Positions 26,099-37,636 of a stretch of DNA of 64,000 nt are shown in pieces. The stretch lies in the NCBI RefSeq assembly GCF_003055625.1, contig NZ_CP028811.1, forward strand, positions 1,426,001 to 1,490,000, read 5' to 3'. The translations under genes were made by a program, and so were the position numbers. Within the stretch, counting starts at the first letter, position 1, and each line of letters begins with the position of its first letter. The stretch is from Flavobacterium magnum. GTDB lineage: Bacteria > Bacteroidota > Bacteroidia > Flavobacteriales > Flavobacteriaceae. The notes under the pieces were generated by a model. The model was not told where the DNA came from. It saw nothing but the letters and a program-made list of their open reading frames with translations, and searched no databases.

Positions 26099-26863
26099 TT
26101 ATTTTCCGCCGTTCGCCTGTAGGTCAGCGAGGCAATTGGCATCAAGTGTGGGCATTCCGGAATTCATCATGTTCTGGATGTTGCTTTCGGTCTGGTAATA
26201 CATCAGGCAGTCCGGATTGATGCAGTGTTTGCCATGGGCGCTGTCGAGGTGGTTTGTCTGCATTGGCGATCCCAAATCAACCAGCCCCAGCATGTGACAT
26301 AATTCATGTTCGATGACAATTGTTTCGAGGTCGGTGCGGCTGGGTTCCGTCGGTGAGTTGCTGAGTGCCTGGATCGAATTCTCAAACAGTACACAGGATG
26401 TATTTCGGTATGCTGCGCCCAGGGTAAGCGTGGTACCGGTATCGCTGGAAAAGTTCCCGTCCAGAAACAGGATGAACAGCGACAAAGTATCCTCTCTGTT
26501 ATAGTTTGTACGGATATCACTTTCAATATCCGCAACCTCGTTGATGGTGTACGGTGTGCCCGCAGGACTCGCAATCTGCTTCACGGCTATGGTTATCCCG
26601 CCCGGCTTGTGCAGGCGCGCTTCCATAAATGACTTAAGATTTTGCAGCGTCTGCGCGTTGGGTTGCAGGTTTCCCACGTAGAAAACCTCGACGGCCAGTG
26701 ACTGGTACTTGTCATCCGAAAGGAAGTCGTTGGCACTCTTGCCGACCGATTTCAGGTTTGGGGCCGGGTTCGTACCGTTTTCAACTTCTGAGTTGTTGTC
26801 TTCATTGGAGCAGCTCCAAAGCAGGAGCAGTAAGAACATGGAAAGTAATTTTACTTTTTTCAT
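26099..26863 (-). CDS. Metzincin-type zinc metallopeptidase lipoprotein
   Basis: 254 residues. Lipobox LLWSC with Cys18 anchors it to a membrane. The zinc motif is HELCHMLGLVD (186-196), a metzincin HExxHxxGxxH in which the last position is Asp196, as in snapalysin-type enzymes. The Met-turn is CLMYY (219-223), and two cysteines flank it. The region before the motif is beta-rich. A periplasmic or surface-exposed peptidase is likely; substrate unknown. His205 is a possible alternative third ligand. Confidence 0.78.
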   Translation of the reverse strand: MKKVKLLSMFLLLLLWSCSNEDNNSEVENGTNPAPNLKSVGKSANDFLSDDKYQSLAVEVFYVGNLQPNAQTLQNLKSFMEARLHKPGGITIAVKQIASPAGTPYTINEVADIESDIRTNYNREDTLSLFILFLDGNFSSDTGTTLTLGAAYRNTSCVLFENSIQALSNSPTEPSRTDLETIVIEHELCHMLGLVDLGSPMQTNHLDSAHGKHCINPDCLMYYQTESNIQNMMNSGMPTLDANCLADLQANGGK

Positions 26864-26920
26864 CTTAAGATTTTTCCTAAAATTACAAAAAGCAGCAGTA
26901 CTGCCGTTTGCAAAATTTAC

Positions 26921-27634
26921 CTAATCTTTTATAGTCAGCCGGGCCAGGTAGTCATAGTGCTTGCCTTCCATGACCATCTCGCAGCGCAGGCCATTGGCTT
27001 CGGCGGCATTTTGTAACGTGTTGTAATCGATGTACATCCAGTCGAACGGACGTTCTTTTTCGCCTTTATATCTGATGCTGAAAACCACTTCGCCATAATA
27101 TTCCATCCCCGTCGGGATCCATTTGCCTCCATCCTCGTCTTCGTCAAACATGTAAATAATGTCCGAACTGTCAAGCAGAATCTGCCCCCCTGGAAGTAGC
27201 AGTGATTTCAGTTTCTGGAGAAAGGCCGCGATCCGTTTCAATCGGCCACACATTCCGGCGCCGTTCATGAGCAGTAGGATCGTATCGTATTTTTCATTGT
27301 CCAAAGCCATCACGTCCACGGCGCGCGCATTGTCCAATCCGCGCAGCAGGCAGGCCTTGATGGCATTTTCCGAAATGTCCACCGGATGCACGTCCAAATT
27401 CCGCTCTTGGCTAAGGTATAAACTATGGCTGCCCGCTCCGCAGCCTATGTCGAGGATTTTTCCGTTGGCCATTTGCAGCGCACGCTGCTCTATTTCCGGC
27501 ATCTGGCGATACGAGCGGAAAAGATAAGCGACTGACATTTCATCTTCTTCTGAAATCGTAGTTTCCGTCACCAGGTTTTGCGGGTCATTGCCGGTTTGGT
27601 AATCGAGGATGGCTTTTCCGAAAAGGTCTTTCAT
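26921..27634 (-). CDS. Class I SAM-dependent methyltransferase
   Basis: 237 residues. The SAM-binding motif I is ILDIGCGAGSHSLYL (about 57-71), followed by an acidic residue at the end of strand two (VHPVD) and motif VMALDNEKYDTILLLMNGAG for the post-motif region. Cytosolic enzyme; the substrate is not evident. It starts next to a repeat-rich spacer shared with the divergent Cys-cluster gene. Confidence 0.85.
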   Translation of the reverse strand: MKDLFGKAILDYQTGNDPQNLVTETTISEEDEMSVAYLFRSYRQMPEIEQRALQMANGKILDIGCGAGSHSLYLSQERNLDVHPVDISENAIKACLLRGLDNARAVDVMALDNEKYDTILLLMNGAGMCGRLKRIAAFLQKLKSLLLPGGQILLDSSDIIYMFDEDEDGGKWIPTGMEYYGEVVFSIRYKGEKERPFDWMYIDYNTLQNAAEANGLRCEMVMEGKHYDYLARLTIKD

Positions 27635-27642
27635 GTATTTTT

Positions 27643-27726
27643 AGTTGCAAAGTGCCAAAGCTGCAAAGCATCAAAGTTTCTAAAGTTGCGTAACTTTGCA
27701 ACTTGAAACTTTGCGACTTTGAAACT
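27643..27726. repeat. Tandem/inverted CAAAG-rich spacer
   Basis: The 84-nt divergent spacer is built from repeated CAAAG and its complement CTTTG. AAGTTGC (27683-27689) is followed by its inverted form within AACTTTGCAACTT, so the stretch can fold. TAACTTTG (27691-27698) inside it is a -7 box for the plus-strand gene at 27719. Confidence 0.5.
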
Positions 27727-28207
27727 ATCAGAACTGAAATTACTGGCCAAAGATAAGCATATCGAAAACAAAAAGTATTTCGACAAGCTCAAAAAGAAGC
27801 CGCCGAAGAATCTCGATTACATGATGCAGGAGTTGCATGACAACGAGTTTAAACGTACCGATTGCCTGCAGTGCGCCAACTGCTGTAAAACGACCGGGCC
27901 GCTTTTTACCACCGCGGACGTTGAACGGATCGCAAAACACCTCAGGCAGAAACCGCAGCAATTTATTGAAAAATACCTGCGCATCGACGAAGACAATGAC
28001 TACGTGCTGCAGCAGCTGCCGTGTACTTTTTTAGATGCAGAAAATTATTGTATGATTTATCAGGTGCGTCCGAAAGCGTGCCGCGAGTTCCCGCACACCG
28101 ACCGCAAGAAGTTTCAGCAGATTACTGATATCACGCTCAGGAATATTCCCATTTGCCCTGCGGCATATCGTATTGTGGAGGAAATGAAAAAGCGGATGCC
28201 GCTATAA
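27719..28207 (+). CDS. YkgJ-type Cys-cluster protein
   Basis: 162 residues from a TTG start (KLSELKLLAKDKH); no ATG exists near the start and the length fits flavobacterial homologues. The cluster CLQCANCC places Cys at 49, 52, 55 and 56, and further Cys residues lie in LPCTFLD, NYCMIY, KACREFPH and PICPAA, the zinc/iron-chelating YkgJ pattern. The -7 box TAACTTTG lies 20 nt upstream. Metal binding is likely; the function is unknown. Confidence 0.82.
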   Translation: MKLSELKLLAKDKHIENKKYFDKLKKKPPKNLDYMMQELHDNEFKRTDCLQCANCCKTTGPLFTTADVERIAKHLRQKPQQFIEKYLRIDEDNDYVLQQLPCTFLDAENYCMIYQVRPKACREFPHTDRKKFQQITDITLRNIPICPAAYRIVEEMKKRMPL

Positions 28208-28212
28208 TCAAA

Positions 28213-28243
28213 AAAGCCCCCTTTTGCGGAGGCTTTAATTTTT
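28213..28243. terminator. Terminator between convergent genes
   Basis: AAAGCC (28213-28218) pairs with GGCTTT (28231-28236), extended by CC/GG pairs inside, with A residues on the left and T residues on the right. Confidence 0.7.
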
Positions 28244-28466
28244 AAACGAAAAGGTCGTCTTCATGAAACAGCAGAAAATCTTCCTTGCTGCCGCCGACCG
28301 CGCTGATCAGCCTGTCAATTCCCTTTTCGATGTAACCTATGATCTTGGTGAACCAATCCCTGACTTTGAGGAAAATCTCAATCCCTTGTTCAATATATTC
28401 GTTGATGACCTGCATGAACTTCTGAAGCCTGTCCATCACTGTCAATAAAATCTGTGCTCTTTCCAT
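28242..28466 (-). CDS. Small amphipathic helical protein
   Basis: 74 residues: MERAQILLTVMDRLQKF then a long amphipathic helix pattern with Ile, Leu and Phe spaced every three to four residues (about 5-55) and an acidic tail (HEDDLFV). No signal peptide or Cys. It lies alone between a terminator and the muramidase gene. A plus-strand frame overlaps it, but the helix pattern and the position of the terminator favour the minus strand. I do not recognise the family; it may be a membrane-surface or coiled-coil peptide. Confidence 0.5.
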   Translation of the reverse strand: MERAQILLTVMDRLQKFMQVINEYIEQGIEIFLKVRDWFTKIIGYIEKGIDRLISAVGGSKEDFLLFHEDDLFV

Positions 28467-28593
28467 AGTAATTGTTTTAATGATTTGCGCCGAAAAATTG
28501 CTGACACTAATTTACGCAATACTATGCAATATGGCCGGAAACCGAGTTATAAATTTTTCTTATTTTTTTGTAATCAAAAACTGTAGTGTGGGT

Positions 28594-29895
28594 TTATTCG
28601 GGATAAATGAGATATTTCCGGCGCATCTCGCGGAACTCAATCAGGCCGGTTTCCCAGCTTGCACGGATTTCCGCCGCAGTCATTCCGGATTCAATCTGTT
28701 CGCGCAGTTTTTTCGTACCCGCCAGTTTCGTGAAATAAGAGTTGAAGAACTTCGTCTTGTCCTGGGTTTCATTGTAAGCCTTAATCAGCCATTTGAGTTC
28801 GAGGCGTTCGATTTTAGGAATGCCGGAAAGGTCTTCACCAAAGCAAGGGCGGCCGTTATACAAAGGATCTTTGGCGCCGACATTCGGTTGCGGCACAAAA
28901 CAGAAATCAACATTCGGCAGGTAAGGCGAGCCAAATATCTGGAATTGTTTATCGGTACCCCGGCCCACGCTGACGTTTGTGCCTTCAAAAAAGCAAAGGC
29001 TTGCGTAGAGGTTAATGGCCATGTCGTTGGGCAGGTTCGGTGATGGCTTTACGGATATACTGTACGGCATATCGCGCGTATACATTGAGCACGCAATAAT
29101 TTTTATGTCGCATTGTATGCCGTTTTTAAGCCATCCTTCACCATTAATCATCTGCGCGTATTCGCCGATGGTCATGCCGTGCAGGACCGGAATCGGGTGC
29201 ATTCCGACAAAACTGGAAAATTCCGGTTCCAGGACCGGACCGTCGACGATGCCGCCATTTGGGTTCGGGCGGTCAAGAACGACTACCTGGATGTTGTTCT
29301 CTGCACAGGCCTCCATCACGTAATGCAGTGTGGAGATATAGGTAAAAAATCGTGCACCGACGTCCTGTAAATCAAAAAGCATGACGTCGACACCCTCGAG
29401 CTGCGCCGGAGTTGGTTTTTTGTTGTCGCCATAGATGGATACAATGGGCAGTCCGGTCGTGATGTCCTTTCCGTCAATTATGGTTTCGCCTGCATCAGCT
29501 GTGCCACGGAAGCCATGTTCGGGCGCGAAGATTTTCACCACATCCATTTTTTCCGAAAGCAGGAAATCCACCACGTGGCTACTGTCACCCAGCAATCCGC
29601 TCTGATTGGTGACTATGCCGACGCGTTTATTGGTAATCAAAGGCGCATAGCTGCCGAACAGGCCCGAACCGGTCGAAAAAGATGTCGCGTTCGGCGTCAT
29701 GATCACAGTCGATTTGCCGGCAGCAGCTTTTTTTCCTTCCATCGGATGGGCCGTAACCGGTAACGGCCGCGTAACCGCCTGTGCCGGTTTGCACGAAAAC
29801 AGGAAAACGCAAAACAATATTGGAATGAAATATCTGGAATGCCTGCGGACCGCTGGGGAAAAGCCGCCTCTTTTTGAACAAATGCCGTAATCCAT
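28594..29895 (-). CDS. namZ: Exo-beta-N-acetylmuramidase (NamZ, DUF1343) lipoprotein
   Basis: 433 residues. A long basic N-terminus is followed by a hydrophobic segment and lipobox LFSC (Cys35), so the enzyme is a lipoprotein. The DUF1343 domain spans about 85-430, with VGIVTNQSG, APEHGFRG, SIYGDNKKPT, FDLQDVGARFFTY and VLDRPNPNGG. NamZ enzymes release MurNAc from the non-reducing ends of peptidoglycan fragments. The first ATG is the only Met before the lipobox. AnmK of the same recycling theme lies 20 kb away. Confidence 0.88.
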   Translation of the reverse strand: MDYGICSKRGGFSPAVRRHSRYFIPILFCVFLFSCKPAQAVTRPLPVTAHPMEGKKAAAGKSTVIMTPNATSFSTGSGLFGSYAPLITNKRVGIVTNQSGLLGDSSHVVDFLLSEKMDVVKIFAPEHGFRGTADAGETIIDGKDITTGLPIVSIYGDNKKPTPAQLEGVDVMLFDLQDVGARFFTYISTLHYVMEACAENNIQVVVLDRPNPNGGIVDGPVLEPEFSSFVGMHPIPVLHGMTIGEYAQMINGEGWLKNGIQCDIKIIACSMYTRDMPYSISVKPSPNLPNDMAINLYASLCFFEGTNVSVGRGTDKQFQIFGSPYLPNVDFCFVPQPNVGAKDPLYNGRPCFGEDLSGIPKIERLELKWLIKAYNETQDKTKFFNSYFTKLAGTKKLREQIESGMTAAEIRASWETGLIEFREMRRKYLIYPE

Positions 29896-29954
29896 AATGC
29901 TGCTGTCTCGATAATTAATTAGGCAAAATCGCTGAAATTCATTGGTAAAAACAG

Positions 29955-29962
29955 TACTTTTG
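29955..29962 (+). promoter_or_regulatory. -7 box of the LolE-like permease gene
   Basis: TACTTTTG fits TAnnTTTG; predicted transcript start near 29967, just before the TTG start candidates. Confidence 0.5.
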
Positions 29963-29990
29963 GGAGCTCATACTCAAATTGCGACCCATT

Positions 29991-31226
29991 TTGAACCTCG
30001 AATATTTCATCGCCCGAAGGCTGATTACTGCCGATGGCCGTAAAAGTAATATATCTGCACCAATTATAAAAATCGCCATCGCCGCTATCGCCATCGGGAT
30101 GGTTATGATGATTGTTTCAGTGGCAACCGGTTTGGGACTGCAGCAAAAAATCCGGGAGAAAGTCTCAGCGTTCAACGGGCATATCATTATTTCAAATTAT
30201 GATGAAAACACTTCCGATGTCAGTGTAAAGCCGATTTCGATTAATCAGGAATTCTATCCGAAATTTAAAAACGTCAGCGGCATCCGCCATGTCCAGGCCG
30301 TCGCTTCAAAAGCCGGCATCATCCGGACCGACACCGCGTACGACTTCGTGATCCTGAAAGGTGTGGGCAAGGATTATGACTGGAGCAATCTTAAAGAGTA
30401 CCTCATTTCAGGCAAACTGCCTGATTTTTCCGGCGCCCTTAACAATGACATTCTTATCTCCGAATACCTTGCCAAACGCCTCAACCTGAAAACCGGCGAC
30501 ACATTCAGTACTTATTTCATGAAGGATGGCGGCAATGGCCTGCCCAACCTGCGTGTATTCCATATTTCCGGTGTGTACAATTCGGGCTTTCAGGAATTTG
30601 ATTCCAGCTATATTATTGGTGACATACGCCATATTCAACGGCTCAACAAGTGGCGTCCCGACGAAATCGGTCAGTTTGAGGTCTTCCTGGCCGACTTTAG
30701 CCAGATTGAAACCAAGGGCGACGAGGTCTACAAGCAGACGCCTTCCACTTTGAATACCAAAACGATTGTGCAGAAATATTATTACATATTCGAATGGCTC
30801 AAGCTGTTCGATTTTAATATTTTCGTCATACTTATGGTAATGATTGTTGTGTCCACAATCAATATGGTTGTGGCGCTGCTGGTTCTCATCCTGGAGCGCA
30901 CCCAGATGATCGGCATTTTGAAAGCCCTGGGCGCCGCCAATTGGTCTGTACGCAAAATCTTTTTGTACAATGCTTTTTACCTGATCCTTCGAGGCCTGTT
31001 CTGGGGCAATGTTATTGGTATCGGGATGATCCTCGTGCAGCAGCATTTTGGGATTATTGAACTCGACCCCGCCAGTTACTATGTTACGCAGGCGCCGGTC
31101 TACCTGAATTGGGATTACATTGTGCTGCTCAACCTGGGCACTATACTGATTTGTCTGGTAGTGCTTTTAATTCCGTCCTATATTATTACGAGGATTTCTC
31201 CGGTAAAAGCCATCCGTTTCGATTAA
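29991..31226 (+). CDS. LolE/FtsX-like ABC transporter permease
   Basis: About 411 residues. The start is uncertain: TTG 29991 gives NLEYFIARRL, which fits the family N-terminus, and TTG 29979 adds four residues; no ATG is available. There is one N-terminal membrane segment (about 25-45), a large periplasmic MacB-type domain (about 50-270) and three C-terminal FtsX segments (about 275-300, 325-350 and 370-395). The pattern matches lipoprotein-releasing permeases (LolC/LolE). The ATPase partner is not adjacent. Confidence 0.85.
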   Translation: MNLEYFIARRLITADGRKSNISAPIIKIAIAAIAIGMVMMIVSVATGLGLQQKIREKVSAFNGHIIISNYDENTSDVSVKPISINQEFYPKFKNVSGIRHVQAVASKAGIIRTDTAYDFVILKGVGKDYDWSNLKEYLISGKLPDFSGALNNDILISEYLAKRLNLKTGDTFSTYFMKDGGNGLPNLRVFHISGVYNSGFQEFDSSYIIGDIRHIQRLNKWRPDEIGQFEVFLADFSQIETKGDEVYKQTPSTLNTKTIVQKYYYIFEWLKLFDFNIFVILMVMIVVSTINMVVALLVLILERTQMIGILKALGAANWSVRKIFLYNAFYLILRGLFWGNVIGIGMILVQQHFGIIELDPASYYVTQAPVYLNWDYIVLLNLGTILICLVVLLIPSYIITRISPVKAIRFD

Positions 31227-31255
31227 TACCTTTCAAGCCAGTAACAGAATAATTT

Positions 31256-31375
31256 TGGCGTGCCGGCTCCGCAAGCTCCGCCGTCGGGCACTGCGCTTCA
31301 AGTCCTCGCTACGCTGCGGGCTTTCCGCTGCGGTCCCTCACGCGGTCTGTGCGTGGTTGGCGGGGCTGTCATGGG
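31256..31375. repeat. GC-rich dispersed repeat-like element (left of rRNA operon)
   Basis: A 120-nt block far richer in G+C than its surroundings. It contains short palindromic pieces and TCCCTCACGCGG (31334-31345), the exact reverse complement of 37429-37440 on the other side of the rRNA operon. No coding frame of family resemblance was seen. It resembles extragenic repeats of flavobacterial genomes. Confidence 0.45.
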
Positions 31376-31460
31376 TGAAATTTTTTTCAGGCCCAACCTT
31401 CCCGTTCCCAGCGCATTAGGGTGATGGGATTAAAAATCCTCAAAAAAAGACGTCAAAAAG

Positions 31461-31491
31461 TTTGCGAAACCCAAAAAGGGGCTTACTTTTG
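31461..31491 (+). promoter_or_regulatory. rRNA operon promoter P1
   Basis: TTTG (31461-31464), exactly 19 nt, TACTTTTG (31484-31491). TACTTTTGCACCCGC is repeated at P3. Confidence 0.8.
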
Positions 31492-31540
31492 CACCCGCAA
31501 TAAGGAAGTTCATAAAAATACTGGGGCGGTTTCAAAAAAT

Positions 31541-31571
31541 TTTGCAGGGTGGCCAAAAGATTATATCTTTG
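31541..31571 (+). promoter_or_regulatory. rRNA operon promoter P2
   Basis: TTTG (31541-31544), exactly 19 nt, TATCTTTG (31564-31571). Confidence 0.8.
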
Positions 31572-31663
31572 CTGTCCGACTTTTGAAAAAAAGGCTGCAA
31601 AAAATAAGAATCGCTGATTTTCAAGGGGTAAGATAAATTAACAAATTTTTTTCACCAAAACCC

Positions 31664-31693
31664 TTGGAAAAGTAAAAAAGGGTTGTACTTTTG
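31664..31693 (+). promoter_or_regulatory. rRNA operon promoter P3
   Basis: TTG (31664-31666), exactly 19 nt, TACTTTTG (31686-31693). It shares a 15-nt segment with P1 (31484-31498 and 31686-31700). Confidence 0.8.
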
Positions 31694-31734
31694 CACCCGC
31701 TTTGAGACACAAGCGATATAAGAAAGATTGACAC

Positions 31735-31751
31735 GTTCATTGATATATTGG
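31735..31751 (+). promoter_or_regulatory. boxA-like antitermination site in the 16S leader
   Basis: GTTCATTGATATATTGG resembles the rRNA boxA (GCTCTTTAACA in E. coli) and recurs with one change before 23S at 33775-33791. Two such sites, in the leader and in the 16S-23S spacer, are the known boxA arrangement. Confidence 0.6.
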
Positions 31752-31877
31752 ATTGACAGCACTTCCGGAGTGATTCGGAAGTAAGCAGAGAGTAAGGGAA
31801 ATCGGAAGATTTTCGAGAGAATAAAAATACGTTAGAAATTCGTCTGAAAAATACGCCAAGCGATTGGCAAACAATAT

Positions 31878-33392
<1,515 letters not shown>

Positions 33393-33494
33393 TCTAGAGA
33401 AAGGCGACATTTTAGCATATTACCATTAGGATCTCTGATGGTTTTCATTACTCTCGCTGTTGGTTCAAAAAAACAATCCAAGAAAAACAAACAG

Positions 33495-33568
33495 AGTCTC
33501 GTAGCTCAGCTGGTTAGAGTACTACACTGATAATGTAGGGGTCGGCAGTTCGAGTCTGCCCGGGACTA
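33495..33568 (+). tRNA. tRNA-Ile (GAT)
   Basis: 74 nt. Acceptor strands AGTCTCG and CGGGACT pair (one G-T), the anticodon arm CTACA/TGTAG encloses GAT, and the T-arm has GTTCGAG. CCA is not encoded. Position in the 16S-23S spacer is standard. Confidence 0.97.
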
Positions 33569-33676
33569 CTACTTTGTTTTTTGTTTGGGTAAAGGAAATT
33601 TTAGAAGTTGAGTTACACTTACTGGTGAACCGTTCAAGCAACTGTTAACTGTAAAGGTTGACCGTACACTAAAAAC

Positions 33677-33750
33677 GGGGGATTAGCTCAGCTGGCTAGA
33701 GCGCCTGCCTTGCACGCAGGAGGTCATCGGTTCGACTCCGATATTCTCCA
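33677..33750 (+). tRNA. tRNA-Ala (TGC)
   Basis: 74 nt. The acceptor GGGGGAT pairs with ATTCTCC through two G-T pairs, the anticodon stem CCTGC/GCAGG encloses TGC, and the T-arm has GGTTCGACTCC. CCA is not encoded. It follows tRNA-Ile in the ribosomal spacer. Confidence 0.96.
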
Positions 33751-33774
33751 CGATCAATCCATCGGATTGAAAAA

Positions 33775-33791
33775 GTTCATTGACATATTGG
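33775..33791 (+). promoter_or_regulatory. boxA-like antitermination site before 23S
   Basis: GTTCATTGACATATTGG, 16 of 17 positions identical to the 16S leader copy at 31735-31751. Confidence 0.6.
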
Positions 33792-33824
33792 GATAAGAAA
33801 ATACAAAAAGTAGAAAGAACACAA

Positions 33825-33890
33825 AGTTTACAGTGTACAGCTTACGGTTTACAGTGCAAACTGTTAACTGTTAACTGTCAACCGTAAACT
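33825..33890 (+). repeat. Processing-stem-like inverted repeat in the 16S-23S spacer
   Basis: AGTTTAC (33825-33831) pairs with GTAAACT (33884-33890), ACGGTT (33844-33849) with AACCGT (33880-33885) and ACAGT (33851-33855) with ACTGT (33874-33878). Three AACTGTT-type units lie in the centre, and GTTAACTGT also occurs near 33645. It may form the RNase III stalk before 23S. Confidence 0.5.
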
Positions 33891-33901
33891 CAAAAGTACA
33901 A

Positions 33902-36785
<2,884 letters not shown>

Positions 36786-36803
36786 CCGGGCCTTCGGGCC
36801 CGG
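36786..36803 (+). other. UUCG-capped hairpin behind 23S
   Basis: CCGGGCC (36786-36792) pairs with GGCCCGG (36797-36803) around a TTCG tetraloop, a very stable hairpin between 23S and 5S. It probably marks a processing site; a T-run after it (36809-36813) is short. Confidence 0.6.
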
Positions 36804-36880
36804 GACACTTTTTGCATGTAAATTTTTGTCCCAATGTGTTAATAATATAATGTGATCGGAACACCGATCGCGTAACGACT

Positions 36881-36989
36881 TAAGGTGGTTATTGCGGCGG
36901 GGCTCACCTCTTCCCATCCCGAACAGAGAAGTTAAGCCCGCCTGCGCAGATGGTACTGCAGTTTTGTGGGAGAGTATGTCGTCGCCTTT
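36881..36989 (+). rRNA. rrf: 5S ribosomal RNA
   Basis: About 109 nt. AAGGTGGTTAT at the 5' end can pair with GTCGTCGCCTT at the 3' end; the conserved CATCCCGAACAG and GAAGTTAAGCCCGC segments are present. It is the last gene of the rRNA operon. Confidence 0.95.
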
Positions 36990-36995
36990 CTTTTA

Positions 36996-37027
36996 AAAAC
37001 CCCTCATCATTCGATGAGGGGTTTTTT
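36996..37027 (+). terminator. Terminator of the rRNA operon
   Basis: AACCCCTCATC (36998-37008) pairs with GATGAGGGGTT (37013-37023), 4-nt loop, followed by TTTT. Confidence 0.9.
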
Positions 37028-37066
37028 GTTTTATGCCATTTTTAAAAAAATGACGGTAAATATTAT

Positions 37067-37137
37067 CCGAACAGCGAAGTTAAGCCCGCCTGCGCAGATG
37101 GTACTGCAGTTTTGTGGGAGAGTATGTCGTCGCCTTT
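37067..37137 (+). pseudogene. Truncated 5S rRNA remnant
   Basis: 71 nt identical to the 3' two-thirds of the intact 5S (36919-36989) except for one A-to-C change. The 5' third is missing and replaced by unrelated A+T-rich sequence (37028-37064), so it cannot form the terminal stem. A strong terminator of a different sequence follows at 37145-37180. It looks like a scar of recombination between rRNA operons. Confidence 0.9.
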
Positions 37138-37144
37138 ATTTATG

Positions 37145-37180
37145 GAACCCCAACCTATACAGGTTGGGGTTCTTTTTTTT
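37145..37180 (+). terminator. Terminator behind the 5S remnant
   Basis: GAACCCCAACCT (37145-37156) pairs perfectly with AGGTTGGGGTTC (37161-37172), 4-nt loop, eight T residues after it. Confidence 0.9.
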
Positions 37181-37636
37181 AGGGATGCGACGCAGTTCGG
37201 GCAAAGCCCCGCGTCGTCGCCTTTAGCTTCGCCCGGTTCGGCTAAAGCCTCGGGTTTTTTGAGACCCCAGCTTGAGACCCATATTTTTTTTACTAATATC
37301 CAGAAATCCAGTCATTACCGATGGGCTTTTTTTTTGGTTTAGCCGGAATCCCGCCTGCACCGGACGGCCTTAGCCACTCCCAAAATAACTTCCCGCCCTT
37401 TTAGGCCGAAACATCCGCGGATACGGCGCCGCGTGAGGGATCCCGGCTTTGCCTGAGCTCGTTTGCGCAGCCTGCGCAGCAAACAGCGAGTGCCGGGAGC
37501 CCGACGCCGCGCTCACAGAACCGCAACAAACGCCAGCCACACAGGCGGCGGCACGCCATAAAAAATGCCTTTCTTAAACTTAGATCTTGTGCTTGCCTGC
37601 AGGCAAAATTTCTCTATATTGCCCGCAAAATCTTTT
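37181..37636. other. Non-coding region with GC-rich repeats
   Basis: 456 nt between the 5S remnant and the lipoprotein gene. It alternates G+C-rich palindromic blocks with T-runs (for example 37253-37260 and 37326-37336). The main structured piece is the nested hairpin at 37433-37516. An in-frame extension of the next gene back to 37565 is not believed to be translated. No RNA gene was recognised. Confidence 0.5.
37433..37516. repeat. Long nested palindrome (REP-like) right of rRNA operon
   Basis: Nested pairs: GTGAG (37433-37437) with CTCAC (37512-37516), TCCCGGC (37441-37447) with GCCGGGA (37492-37498), CTCG (37458-37461) with CGAG (37487-37490), GTTTGC (37461-37466) with GCAAAC (37479-37484). 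It also shares 12 nt, inverted, with the repeat at 31256-31375. Confidence 0.6.

Noticed and set aside
28263..28448. Plus-strand 61-residue frame opposite the small helical protein
   Set aside because: It lies behind a terminator and has no promoter; the minus-strand frame has the more regular protein pattern.
33645..33890. CRISPR-like short repeats in the 16S-23S spacer
   Set aside because: The AACTGTT units are short, unequally spaced and form an inverted repeat; no spacers or cas genes exist.
37213..37224. A third match to the 5S 3' end (GTCGTCGCCTTT)
   Set aside because: Only 12 nt match, inside a G+C-rich block, without flanking similarity; chance is a sufficient explanation.
37565..37636. 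N-terminal extension of the 37637 lipoprotein
   Set aside because: It would put a non-signal stretch before the lipobox; the internal ATG gives a normal lipoprotein signal.
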